DNA of 8,270 nucleotides. It comes from Desulfobacterales bacterium (lineage in GTDB: Bacteria; Desulfobacterota; Desulfobacteria; Desulfobacterales; Desulfobacteraceae). Each line of letters begins with the position of its first letter. Position 1 is the first letter of the stretch. Position numbers and translations under genes: made by a program. The DNA is taken from assembly GCA_022361135.1 (NCBI GenBank), contig JAKSBM010000403.1, positions 1-8,270 on the forward strand, in the 5' to 3' direction. Positions 1 through 6,597 of this stretch are shown one piece after another. The notes beneath the pieces were generated by a model. The model was not told the DNA's origin, did no database searches, and worked only from the letters and a program-made list of their open reading frames with translations.

Positions 1-11
1 AAGTATACACG

Positions 12-55
12 AGCCGGTGGGTGTTCCCTTGGGAATGGTCACCGGTTTTATTTTT
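12..55 (+). terminator. Rho-independent terminator of an upstream gene outside the window
   Basis: An inverted repeat pairs 14-20 (CCGGTGG) with 39-45 (TCACCGG) and continues, after one G-G mismatch and two G-T wobbles, through 24-27 (TTCC) against 32-35 (GGAA), closing on a 4-nt loop. It is followed at 46-55 by TTTTATTTTT. This is the classical hairpin plus U-tract form for rightward transcription. No coding frame that it could close is visible in the 11 bases before it, so the gene it serves must lie left of the window. It separates that gene from the ankyrin gene at 221. Confidence 0.8.
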
Positions 56-220
56 GGGCAGGGCTTTTGAATATTTCACTGCTTTTTTTCTTGCCATGTT
101 TCCTATCTCTGGGTTAGGGATATGAGTTATTTTCAACCTATTACAACTTGTTTTCCATGGGTGATCCAGTTTTGATCTGAATCCCTACTTACTTGAGCGC
201 TTGGACGGAAAGGAATACAA
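56..220 (+). promoter_or_regulatory. Upstream region of the ankyrin-protein gene; promoter not resolved
   Basis: This A/T-richer non-coding stretch lies between the upstream terminator and the start codon at 221, so it should carry the promoter for the ankyrin/DUF3795 pair. A TTGCCA at 91-96 resembles a -35 box, but no good -10 box stands 16-18 bases downstream of it. A TTGTTT at 148-153 with TTTGAT at 171-176 has 17-bp spacing but matches the consensus poorly. I therefore do not choose a promoter. The ribosome-binding site of the next gene is the AAGGA at 210-214, six bases before the ATG. Confidence 0.4.
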
Positions 221-2329
221 ATGTACGGCAAATCAAAGGTGGTGTTTTTCTCCCTGGTCTTTTTTCTTTTTCCCCTGTTCACGGCCCTGGGGGCGGATGG
301 GCTTGGTGATTCCTTTGCTGATTATGAGTTTGTCATGGATGATTTGGGGGAAATTTGTCTGGACAATGATTTTGCCTACACCATGGAAAACTTTGATGAT
401 GAAAAGTTTTATCTACGGGTAAAGGAAATCGGCCCCGGGCTGTTTCAATATGTCCCCCAGGTGCTTAATAAGGTCTTCCAGGAACGGATTCATTGTGTGG
501 CTGGGGCCCAGACCCATGAATTGCACATAAAGAATTTGAGCCGGGAGGAGGTGGATTATTTCCTGAAAATTACCAAGGAGATGGGGGAGGAATATCATCT
601 GGCCATTGGGGTCTTTTTTGCCCCGGATGATGCCACCCGGGTCGAGGATTATGTGTTCCGCCGTCTGTCCGAAGAGCATAATGCCTGGTTTTTGGAGACC
701 CGGTTCACGGTAACGGAAGCGGCCAGCGGATATGGGGTAAGGGTCAGTCTCCATAAAAAAATACGGGAAAATATTATAACGGTATTTTCCGATCCCCGGG
801 CCCGGTGGGATGCAGGGGAGCGGGAGCAGTCCGGCCAGAAATATTTTTCCGCCCGGGTGAAACTGAACAGCCAATCCGATAACGAGGAGCAGATCTTTGG
901 CTTCCATGGCTTGGAGATCTTCCGGAACCAAGGCGGGGCGGTCCTTTTCCTGAAAACGCTTCCGGGGTATTGGGATCCCCAGGCGGACTCCGGCCTGGGG
1001 GCGGCAAAGGTCAAGGCCATCCGCCGGATTCTCATCAATGGAAAAGAACTGGGCATCCTGGATGAGATCCAGTCTGGGAACATGGCGGGGGAGATTCGGG
1101 ATTATGCCTTCCTTTGCCAATTGAAGCCCGCCCATGTGGACCGATTGAAGCAGGGAAAGACTATCCGCTTTAACATCGAGGCCACCAATGGGGAACGGTA
1201 TGGGGTTGAGTTCCCCCTGGCCGGTTCTGCCAAGGCCATTGACCAGGTCCTTGAAAAAAAGGTGGCCGCCCGGAAGCTGCCCCCCCTGGTGGCGGCCATG
1301 GAGAAAAAGGATTATAAGTACCTGACCGCTTTGGTCCGGTCCCGGGCCGATGTGAATTCTCCCGTTTACAAAGGGCATCCCCCCCTGGCCCTGGCCGTGA
1401 AACTCAAGGATCCTGAGATGATCCGTATCCTGGGGACGGCGGAGAATCTGGACACGGAGTGGAAATTCCCGGATGGGGACGGTTATCTCCATGTGGCCGC
1501 CCATTATTACCACGGCACTGAAGTGCTCAAGGCCCTGCTGGATATCGGTTGTTCCGTGGCCATCCGGGATAAAATAGGTCGGCAGCCCCTGAGCCGGGCC
1601 GTGTGCTATGAAGGGTTTGGGAAATTGGATCTTTTGTTAAAGTCCGGGGCTGATGTGAATGCCGTGGATGATTCCGGGAATTCCGTGCTCCACCATACCG
1701 CCTCCAACTCCTATGCAGATACCACGGAATTGAAGTATTACGTGGACCACGGGGGGAAAATCAATGCCGGGAACCAGGACGGGGATACCCCATTTATCAT
1801 TGCCATTAAGAACCAATGCTGGTCCCATGTCCGTTACCTCATAAATGTGTCCGATGTGAACGTCGAGAACCGCAAGGGGCAGAACGCCTATGCCGTGGCC
1901 AAATCCTATCGGGATGCCCCGGATCTGACGGAGAAAATTCCCATGCTGGCCCTGGCCGATGGGGTGGCCCGCCTGGAGATGGAAAAATCCTTTGTCGATC
2001 TGGTGAGGATGCTGGAGCCTAGGGAATATTATTACATCGGGTTCAGGGAGTTCCGGGATATGGACCCCGAGGTGCGCATCAAATACAAAAATGATGAAGG
2101 TCGATGGGTGGACAAGGGATGGTACACCTTCCGTGGCAGAGAAACCATGCTCGTGGCCAAGACAAAGCATCCGGTCTTCTATTTTTATGCCGATTACGGC
2201 GAAAAGTTCTCCGGTGTGAGGGACCCCATTGGGCTTGAGGTCATGGATACCGGCCATGACGACCGGGGTGGGGTAAAGATAAAGCTGGGCAAGAAATGGA
2301 AGGGGAAGAAATTTTTCAAGAAGTTGTAG
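221..2329 (+). CDS. Exported ankyrin-repeat protein with DUF1036-like C-terminal domain
   Basis: The 702-residue product starts with a Sec signal peptide: basic residues K4 and K6, a hydrophobic core at 7-20, and a likely signal peptidase site after A22-L-G24 or A25. It is therefore probably periplasmic or secreted. Residues about 30-345 match no family I know. About 350-610 hold degenerate ankyrin repeats; typical ADVN turns are at 376-379 and 477-480, with helix pairs such as LHVAAHYYHGTEVLKALLDIG. A C-terminal domain (about 610-690) has W629, G633-W634 and the YFYADY segment at 654-659, which resembles DUF1036, and the protein ends in a Lys-rich tail. The start is supported by AAGGA at 210-214. 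Ankyrin repeats bind proteins, and no catalytic motif is visible, so a structural or partner-binding role is inferred. The DUF3795 gene follows after 42 nt and is probably cotranscribed. The existence of the gene is certain, its function unknown. Confidence 0.85.
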   Translation: MYGKSKVVFFSLVFFLFPLFTALGADGLGDSFADYEFVMDDLGEICLDNDFAYTMENFDDEKFYLRVKEIGPGLFQYVPQVLNKVFQERIHCVAGAQTHELHIKNLSREEVDYFLKITKEMGEEYHLAIGVFFAPDDATRVEDYVFRRLSEEHNAWFLETRFTVTEAASGYGVRVSLHKKIRENIITVFSDPRARWDAGEREQSGQKYFSARVKLNSQSDNEEQIFGFHGLEIFRNQGGAVLFLKTLPGYWDPQADSGLGAAKVKAIRRILINGKELGILDEIQSGNMAGEIRDYAFLCQLKPAHVDRLKQGKTIRFNIEATNGERYGVEFPLAGSAKAIDQVLEKKVAARKLPPLVAAMEKKDYKYLTALVRSRADVNSPVYKGHPPLALAVKLKDPEMIRILGTAENLDTEWKFPDGDGYLHVAAHYYHGTEVLKALLDIGCSVAIRDKIGRQPLSRAVCYEGFGKLDLLLKSGADVNAVDDSGNSVLHHTASNSYADTTELKYYVDHGGKINAGNQDGDTPFIIAIKNQCWSHVRYLINVSDVNVENRKGQNAYAVAKSYRDAPDLTEKIPMLALADGVARLEMEKSFVDLVRMLEPREYYYIGFREFRDMDPEVRIKYKNDEGRWVDKGWYTFRGRETMLVAKTKHPVFYFYADYGEKFSGVRDPIGLEVMDTGHDDRGGVKIKLGKKWKGKKFFKKL

Positions 2330-2371
2330 GTGCGGGTATGGAAAATGATATTTAATCCAAAGGAGATATGA

Positions 2372-2866
2372 ATGGGCATTCCGAAGGAATATGCATCCCC
2401 CTGCGGCCTCCATTGCGGTGTTTGTGCCATCCGCATGGCCCACAGAGACGGCAACGCCAAGTTTAAGGCCCGGCTTCTCAACCTTTACCAGGGCAGGGTG
2501 ACGGGCAAGGGCACATTGCCGGGAAGTGAGAATTTGTCCCTGGACGATATCCGGTGCAAGGGCTGCCTATCCCATGACCGGTTCATGCATTGCCAACAAT
2601 GTGATATCCGGGACTGTGTTGAAAGTAAAGGGATTGAGGGCTGCCATTGCTGTGGGGATTTCCCATGCGCATTCATTGACAATTTTCCCATGGCTGTGGG
2701 CAAACGGGTCATCCTCCGGGCGGTTCCCGAGCGACGGGAAAAGGGAACAGATCAATGGATGAAGGATGAATGGGACCGTTATCTTTGTCCCCAATGCGGC
2801 CATGCCCTTTTCCGTGGGGCTGCCCGGTGCAACCGATGCGGGGTGGACGTGGATCTGGACGGATAG
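2372..2866 (+). CDS. DUF3795-type cysteine-rich protein with C-terminal zinc ribbon
   Basis: The 164-residue protein contains 16 cysteines. The N-terminal part has the DUF3795 pattern: CGLHCGVC at 11-18, CKGC at 62-65, CQQC at 74-77, C82, and CHCCGDFPC at 91-99. These are likely metal ligands (zinc or an iron-sulfur cluster), but the biochemical role of the family is not established. A separate C-terminal zinc ribbon has two CxxC knuckles, C139/C142 and C153/C156. The linker between the two (about 105-135) is charged. There is no signal peptide, so the protein is cytoplasmic. The start is set by AAAGGAG at 2359-2365, six bases before the ATG; a nearer ATG at 2368 is in another frame. It lies 42 nt after the ankyrin gene on the same strand, and a terminator follows at 2963-2997, so the two probably share a transcript. 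A functional link between them cannot be shown because one is exported and the other is not. Confidence 0.85.
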   Translation: MGIPKEYASPCGLHCGVCAIRMAHRDGNAKFKARLLNLYQGRVTGKGTLPGSENLSLDDIRCKGCLSHDRFMHCQQCDIRDCVESKGIEGCHCCGDFPCAFIDNFPMAVGKRVILRAVPERREKGTDQWMKDEWDRYLCPQCGHALFRGAARCNRCGVDVDLDG

Positions 2867-2892
2867 GAATCGGATCTTTTTAATGGTCGGAC

Positions 2893-2921
2893 TTGATTTT
2901 TTTGCCATGAACCTGTAAATA
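2893..2921 (+). promoter_or_regulatory. Weak candidate sigma-70 promoter upstream of the SulP gene
   Basis: TTGATT (2893-2898) and TAAATA (2916-2921) are separated by exactly 17 bases. The -35 box matches four of six consensus bases and the -10 box only three, so this is tentative. If real, transcription would start near 2928 and the SulP leader would contain the terminator hairpin at 2963-2997. The surrounding 2867-2960 stretch is A/T-rich and non-coding, which fits a promoter region. Confidence 0.25.
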
Positions 2922-2962
2922 TTACGGCTTTTTCCAAAGAAAATTTTTAGCAGACACTTCCA

Positions 2963-2997
2963 GACCGGACCCCGGAGCAGGGGCCCGGTCTTTTTTT
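2963..2997 (+). terminator. Rho-independent terminator after the DUF3795 gene, possibly a SulP leader attenuator
   Basis: The stem pairs GACCGG (2963-2968) with CCGGTC (2985-2990), then after an A-C mismatch CCCC (2970-2973) with GGGG (2980-2983), leaving a six-base loop. Seven T residues follow at 2991-2997. It acts only rightward because no T-run lies on the opposite side. It stands 96 nt after the DUF3795 stop codon, and its T-run ends 23 nt before the SulP ATG. The simplest reading is the end of the ankyrin/DUF3795 transcript, but the position also suits conditional termination in a SulP leader. Confidence 0.8.
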
Positions 2998-3020
2998 GTG
3001 CAAAAAGGGCAAGACGATTT

Positions 3021-4646
3021 ATGGTGGAATTCATTCGATCCAGAACACAGAATGCAAAAAACGATATCATTTCCGGGATCACCGTGGCTTTGGCCCTGGT
3101 GCCCGAGGCTGTGGCCTTTTCCTTTGTGGCCGGCGTTGATCCCCTGGTGGGGCTCTATGCCGCCTTCATGGTGGGGCTGATCACCTCGGCCCTGGGGGGA
3201 CGGCCCGGGATGATCTCCGGTGCCACCGGGGCGTTGGCCGTGGTCATGGTTTCCCTGGTCAAGGAGGGGGATGCCATGGGAATGACCCTGGCCCAGCCCG
3301 TTGCCGGCATGGGGCTGAACTACCTTTTTGCCACGGTGATCCTCATGGGGATGATCCAGATTCTGGCCGGGGCATTGAAGCTGGGCAAGTTCATTCGTTT
3401 GGTTCCCCACCCGGTGATGCTGGGCTTTGTCAACGGCCTGGCCGTGGTGATTTTCCTCTCCCAATTGAACATGTTCAAGGCCGTGGATGCCACGGGACAT
3501 CTGGCCTGGCTCCCCATGGCCCAGCTCTGGCCGGCCCTGGGACTCACCGCCCTGACCATGGGGGTGATGGTCTTCCTGCCCAAACTCACCCGGAAGCTGC
3601 CCCCGGCCCTCACGGCCATTGGGGTGGTGACGGCGGTTTCCCTCTTCCTGAACATGGACACGGCCACGGTGGGCTCCTTCATCCGCAGCGGCGGAGGCGA
3701 AGGACTGCGGGGTGGTTTGCCCGTTTTCCAGTCCCAGATTTTTACCCTGGTGCCCTTTACCCTGGAGACCCTGAAGTTCATCTTTCCCTATGCCTTTATC
3801 CTGGCGGGCATCGGCATCATTGAATCCCTGCTCACCCTGAACCTTTTGGATGAGATCACCGAAACCCGGGGGAATTCCAACCGGGAATGCATGGCCCAGG
3901 GCGCGGCCAATATTGTCACAGCGCTTTTCGGCGGCATGGGGGGCTGTGCCATGATCGGCCAGTCCATCATCAATGTAAATGCCGGGGGCCGGGGGCGGCT
4001 TTCCGGCATTGTGGCCGCCTGCACCCTGCTGGGATTCATCCTTTTTGCCTCGGGCTACATTGAGCTGGTTCCTATTCCGGCCCTCACCGGGATCATGTTC
4101 ATGGTGGTCATCGGGACCTTTGCCTGGTCCAGTTTGCGCATCATTCACAAAATTCCCAAGTCCGATGCCCTGGTTTTGATCTCCGTTTCCATCCTCACCG
4201 TGATCTTTGATTTGGCCGTGGCCGTGTTCATGGGGATCATCATCTCCGCCCTGGTATTCTCCTGGGAGAGCGCCGTGCGCATCCGGGCCCGGAAACGCTT
4301 CCGGGAGGACGGGACCAAAATCTACGAAATCTGGGGGCCCTTGTTCTTTGGTTCTTCCAAGATTTTCATGTCCAAGTTTGATGTGAAGAATGACCCGGAT
4401 TGCGTGGAGATCGATTTCATTGAATCCCGGGTGGCGGATTTCTCCGGCATCGAAGCCATCTCCGTCATGGTTGAAAAATACGCCAAGGCAGGCAAACGGG
4501 TGACCCTGAAGCATTTGAGCAGCGATTGCAAGGAGATGCTCATGACCTCGGATGCCAAATACCGCCGCCTCATTGTGGAGGAGATCGACGATCCCCGCTA
4601 CCATGTCATGTCGGCCTTCCATTGCCCGGAGGAGGCCGTGGAGTAA
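3021..4646 (+). CDS. SulP (SLC26-type) family inorganic anion transporter with STAS domain
   Basis: The 541-residue inner-membrane protein has a transport domain of many hydrophobic helices (about 16-420) and a cytoplasmic C-terminal STAS domain (about 433-531). SulP hallmarks include PEAVAFSFVAGVDPLVGLY at 28-46, GATGALAV at 67-74, the NSNRE segment between the later helices, and GQSIINVNAGGRGRLSG at 313-329. The STAS domain shows the ADFSG segment at 472-476, where related domains carry the regulatory loop. Length and order are normal for the bacterial family, whose members move sulfate, bicarbonate, dicarboxylates or other anions by proton or sodium coupling. It looks closest to the YvdB/YbaR/BicA-like group, so sulfate is not a safe assumption. 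The ribosome-binding site is weak (AAGGGC about 3005-3010). A terminator hairpin ends 23 nt upstream, and the gene converges with the hydrolase gene at a shared terminator. No enzyme gene adjoins it to hint at the substrate. Confidence 0.93.
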   Translation: MVEFIRSRTQNAKNDIISGITVALALVPEAVAFSFVAGVDPLVGLYAAFMVGLITSALGGRPGMISGATGALAVVMVSLVKEGDAMGMTLAQPVAGMGLNYLFATVILMGMIQILAGALKLGKFIRLVPHPVMLGFVNGLAVVIFLSQLNMFKAVDATGHLAWLPMAQLWPALGLTALTMGVMVFLPKLTRKLPPALTAIGVVTAVSLFLNMDTATVGSFIRSGGGEGLRGGLPVFQSQIFTLVPFTLETLKFIFPYAFILAGIGIIESLLTLNLLDEITETRGNSNRECMAQGAANIVTALFGGMGGCAMIGQSIINVNAGGRGRLSGIVAACTLLGFILFASGYIELVPIPALTGIMFMVVIGTFAWSSLRIIHKIPKSDALVLISVSILTVIFDLAVAVFMGIIISALVFSWESAVRIRARKRFREDGTKIYEIWGPLFFGSSKIFMSKFDVKNDPDCVEIDFIESRVADFSGIEAISVMVEKYAKAGKRVTLKHLSSDCKEMLMTSDAKYRRLIVEEIDDPRYHVMSAFHCPEEAVE

Positions 4647-4706
4647 GTGGCCGAAGGATTTGAGATGATATGATTCCCATCCCGTTGGGGTGAGAATTTC
4701 AATGTG

Positions 4707-4750
4707 AAAAAGGGCTTTGTCGCGGGGGATACCGTGGCAAAGCCCTTTTT
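4707..4750. terminator. Bidirectional terminator between convergent SulP and hydrolase genes
   Basis: The arms 4707-4725 and 4732-4750 form 19 pairs, including two G-T wobbles (4720/4737 and 4722/4735), with a six-base loop at 4726-4731. The outer 13 bases (AAAAAGGGCTTTG and CAAAGCCCTTTTT) are perfectly complementary, so each strand ends in a run of U after the GC-rich stem. It lies 60 nt beyond the SulP stop and directly abuts the hydrolase stop codon (4751-4753 on the plus strand). It should serve both genes. On the hydrolase side the stem starts immediately after the stop codon, so terminating ribosomes could cover it. Confidence 0.92.
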
Positions 4751-5620
4751 TTATTTTTTGCCCATGGCTGTCCCAGGGTAGACCGGACTGGAGTCAAAGT
4801 CAGCGGTCTGGTAGGTGAATCGATGCTTTTCGTGGAAAAAGGCGGCCAGGGGGCGGGTGGTGCCGGCCACCCCAAATTCCCTGGATTGGGTGACGGCGTC
4901 CAGGTCCAGCATGGCGATGAGGTTTTCCTGGAGTTGGCCGGCCCGTTGGATGACGTTTCCCTGGGGATCCACAATGAGGCTGAATCCCCTTCCCCCGGAG
5001 GCCACCCCGTGGACGCCCAGACCATTGACGCTGACGATATAGCATTGGTTCTGGATGGCGGCGGCCTGGGCCAGGATGAGTTCCTGCCGGCGGTCCTGGG
5101 TGCCGGCGGCCGTGGGAACGAAAATGACTTCCGCGCCTTTGAAGGCCAGGTCCCGGATGAGTTCCGGGAACCAGAGGTCATAGCAATTGCACAGGCCCAT
5201 GCGTCCTTTGCCCGGGATGTCAAAGACCAGGGTTTCCTTCCCCGACGCCGTGTTCTCATGGGGCCGCCAGGGATACATCTTATGGTAGGTGTGAAGAAGC
5301 TCTCCCCCAGGACTGAACACCGGGCAGGTGTTGTATATCTTGCCGTCCTTGGATTCGTAGATGGAGCCGGGGATGAGGAAAATTCCGTGGTCCTTGGCAA
5401 TTTTGGCACATTGGTCGGTGATGGGGCCGGGGATGGGCTCTGCCCGCTTCTCCGGGCAGGAGGACCCTTGGATGGCCAGTTCCGAAGCCACGATGATATT
5501 TACCCAGGGGCTGTAATATTGGATCAATTCAATTTCTTTGACCATGTTTTCCAGGTTGCGCCGGATATCTCCGGGAACCACTTCCAATTGGCAGGCGGCC
5601 ACGCCCAGTGGACGGCTCAT
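4751..5620 (-). CDS. Carbon-nitrogen hydrolase (nitrilase/amidase superfamily)
   Basis: The 289-residue cytoplasmic enzyme carries the superfamily catalytic triad: E47 in ASELAIQG, K114 in YHKMYPW and nucleophile C146 in NCYDLWFPE. The common Pro before the Glu is replaced by Ser. K114 lies in a K-x-x-P-W-x-P-x-E segment ending at E122, a pattern shared with aliphatic amidases and formamidases and supplying the second Glu. Such enzymes hydrolyse amides, nitriles or carbamoyl groups through a cysteine thioester. An amidase is more likely than a true nitrilase, but the substrate cannot be read from sequence. The start has AAAAGGAG five bases upstream and overlaps the stop of the preceding ATPase gene (ATGA at 5617-5620), so translation is coupled. 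As last gene of a peptide-type ABC transporter operon it probably acts on the imported compound. The stop codon abuts the terminator at 4707-4750. No signal peptide is present. Confidence 0.9.
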   Translation of the reverse strand: MSRPLGVAACQLEVVPGDIRRNLENMVKEIELIQYYSPWVNIIVASELAIQGSSCPEKRAEPIPGPITDQCAKIAKDHGIFLIPGSIYESKDGKIYNTCPVFSPGGELLHTYHKMYPWRPHENTASGKETLVFDIPGKGRMGLCNCYDLWFPELIRDLAFKGAEVIFVPTAAGTQDRRQELILAQAAAIQNQCYIVSVNGLGVHGVASGGRGFSLIVDPQGNVIQRAGQLQENLIAMLDLDAVTQSREFGVAGTTRPLAAFFHEKHRFTYQTADFDSSPVYPGTAMGKK

Positions 5621-6597
5621 AGGGACTCCTTTTCAAGGGTAAGGGGTAAATGACAGTGGACCCAGGCCTGGGCTCCCAGGGAGGTGGCCGGGGGATATTG
5701 GGTGTGACACAGGGGCTGTGCATGGGGGCATCGGGGGTGGAAATAACAGCCCGACGGCGGGTGGGAGAGCCGGGGGACCTCCCCTTCTAAAATGCCCAGG
5801 GGGGCGCGTCGGCCGGGATCGGCCACGGGCACGGCCCGTTTCAAGGCCCGGGTATAGGGATGGCCGGGATGGGTGAAGAGGCGCCGGGCGTCCTGGATTT
5901 CTATAATTCGGCCCCCATACATCACCGCCACCCGGTGGCAGATGTGTTCCATGATGCTCAGGTCGTGGCTGATGAAAAGATAGGTGAGGTTGAATTTTTC
6001 CTGGAGATCCTTCATCAAGCCGATGATCTGGGCCTGCACCGACACGTCCAGGGCCGAGGTGGCCTCGTCAAAGACAATGAACCGGGGCCGGGTGGCCAGG
6101 GCCCGGGCAATGGATATCCGTTGCTGCTGTCCCCCGGAGAACTCCCGGGGATAGCGGAAGATATGCTCCGGTCTCAGATCCACCAGCCCCATGAGACGGA
6201 CGGCCGCTTCCAAACGCTGGGCTGGAAAGATATCCGGGTCCAGTGCCAAGGCTTCCTTGAGAATCTGGAAGACGGTCATCCGGGGATTCAGAGATGCCTT
6301 GGGATCCTGGAAAACCATCTGCATCATGGGGCGGAAGGGCTTGAAGGACTGGGGCGAAAGGTGGCTGATTTCTTGGTCCCGGAAATGAATTTTTCCGGAG
6401 TGGAGGGGGGCCAACCGAAGCAGGGTGCGGCCCAGGGTGCTTTTGCCGCAGCCGGATTCCCCCACCAGCCCCAGGCATTCGCCCTCCCGGATGGTCAGGT
6501 TCACATCATGGACGGCCTTGATCCAGGATTTGCGGAACACGCCCTCCTTGCGGGGGAACCAGGTGTTGATCTGTGTGGCTTGGATCAGGGGATTCAT
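5617..6597 (-). CDS. Dipeptide/oligopeptide ABC transporter ATP-binding protein, DppF/OppF type
   Basis: The 326-residue ATPase powers a dipeptide/oligopeptide/nickel-type importer and pairs with the neighbouring DppD-type subunit. Visible motifs are Walker A GESGCGKS (46-53), Q-loop Q97, the ABC signature FSGGQQQR (153-160), Walker B FIVFDE (173-178), a D-loop with ALD (182-184) and the switch H211. The C-terminal oligopeptide-transporter extension includes HPGHPYTRAL and four conserved cysteines, C284, C290, C297 and C315, an arrangement that binds a [4Fe-4S] cluster in a studied homologue. I chose the ATG at 6597: it has AAGGAG just upstream, overlaps the previous stop as ATGA (6594-6597), and starts right before the conserved domain. 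A frame extending to 6720 has no such support and would overlap the upstream gene widely. The 3' end overlaps the hydrolase start by four bases. The transported solute is unknown. Confidence 0.95.
   Translation of the reverse strand: MNPLIQATQINTWFPRKEGVFRKSWIKAVHDVNLTIREGECLGLVGESGCGKSTLGRTLLRLAPLHSGKIHFRDQEISHLSPQSFKPFRPMMQMVFQDPKASLNPRMTVFQILKEALALDPDIFPAQRLEAAVRLMGLVDLRPEHIFRYPREFSGGQQQRISIARALATRPRFIVFDEATSALDVSVQAQIIGLMKDLQEKFNLTYLFISHDLSIMEHICHRVAVMYGGRIIEIQDARRLFTHPGHPYTRALKRAVPVADPGRRAPLGILEGEVPRLSHPPSGCYFHPRCPHAQPLCHTQYPPATSLGAQAWVHCHLPLTLEKESL

Noticed and set aside
201..422. A 73-codon plus-strand frame overlapping the start of the ankyrin gene
   Set aside because: It overlaps the signal peptide region in another frame, has no ribosome-binding site of its own and no recognisable feature.
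413..2443. Long minus-strand frames (413-1513 and 1637-2443) opposite the ankyrin gene
   Set aside because: The plus-strand frame has a signal peptide and ankyrin repeats. The antisense chains are rich in Pro, Gly and His with no motif.
2922..4622. A 566-codon open frame on the minus strand opposite the SulP gene
   Set aside because: The SulP frame has clear family motifs over its full length. The antisense product is a Gly/His/Gln-rich low-complexity chain, produced by the codon bias of the real gene (few antisense stops).
4823..5653. A 276-codon open frame on the plus strand opposite the hydrolase
   Set aside because: The minus-strand frame has an intact catalytic triad and a ribosome-binding site. 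The plus-strand frame shows no family features.
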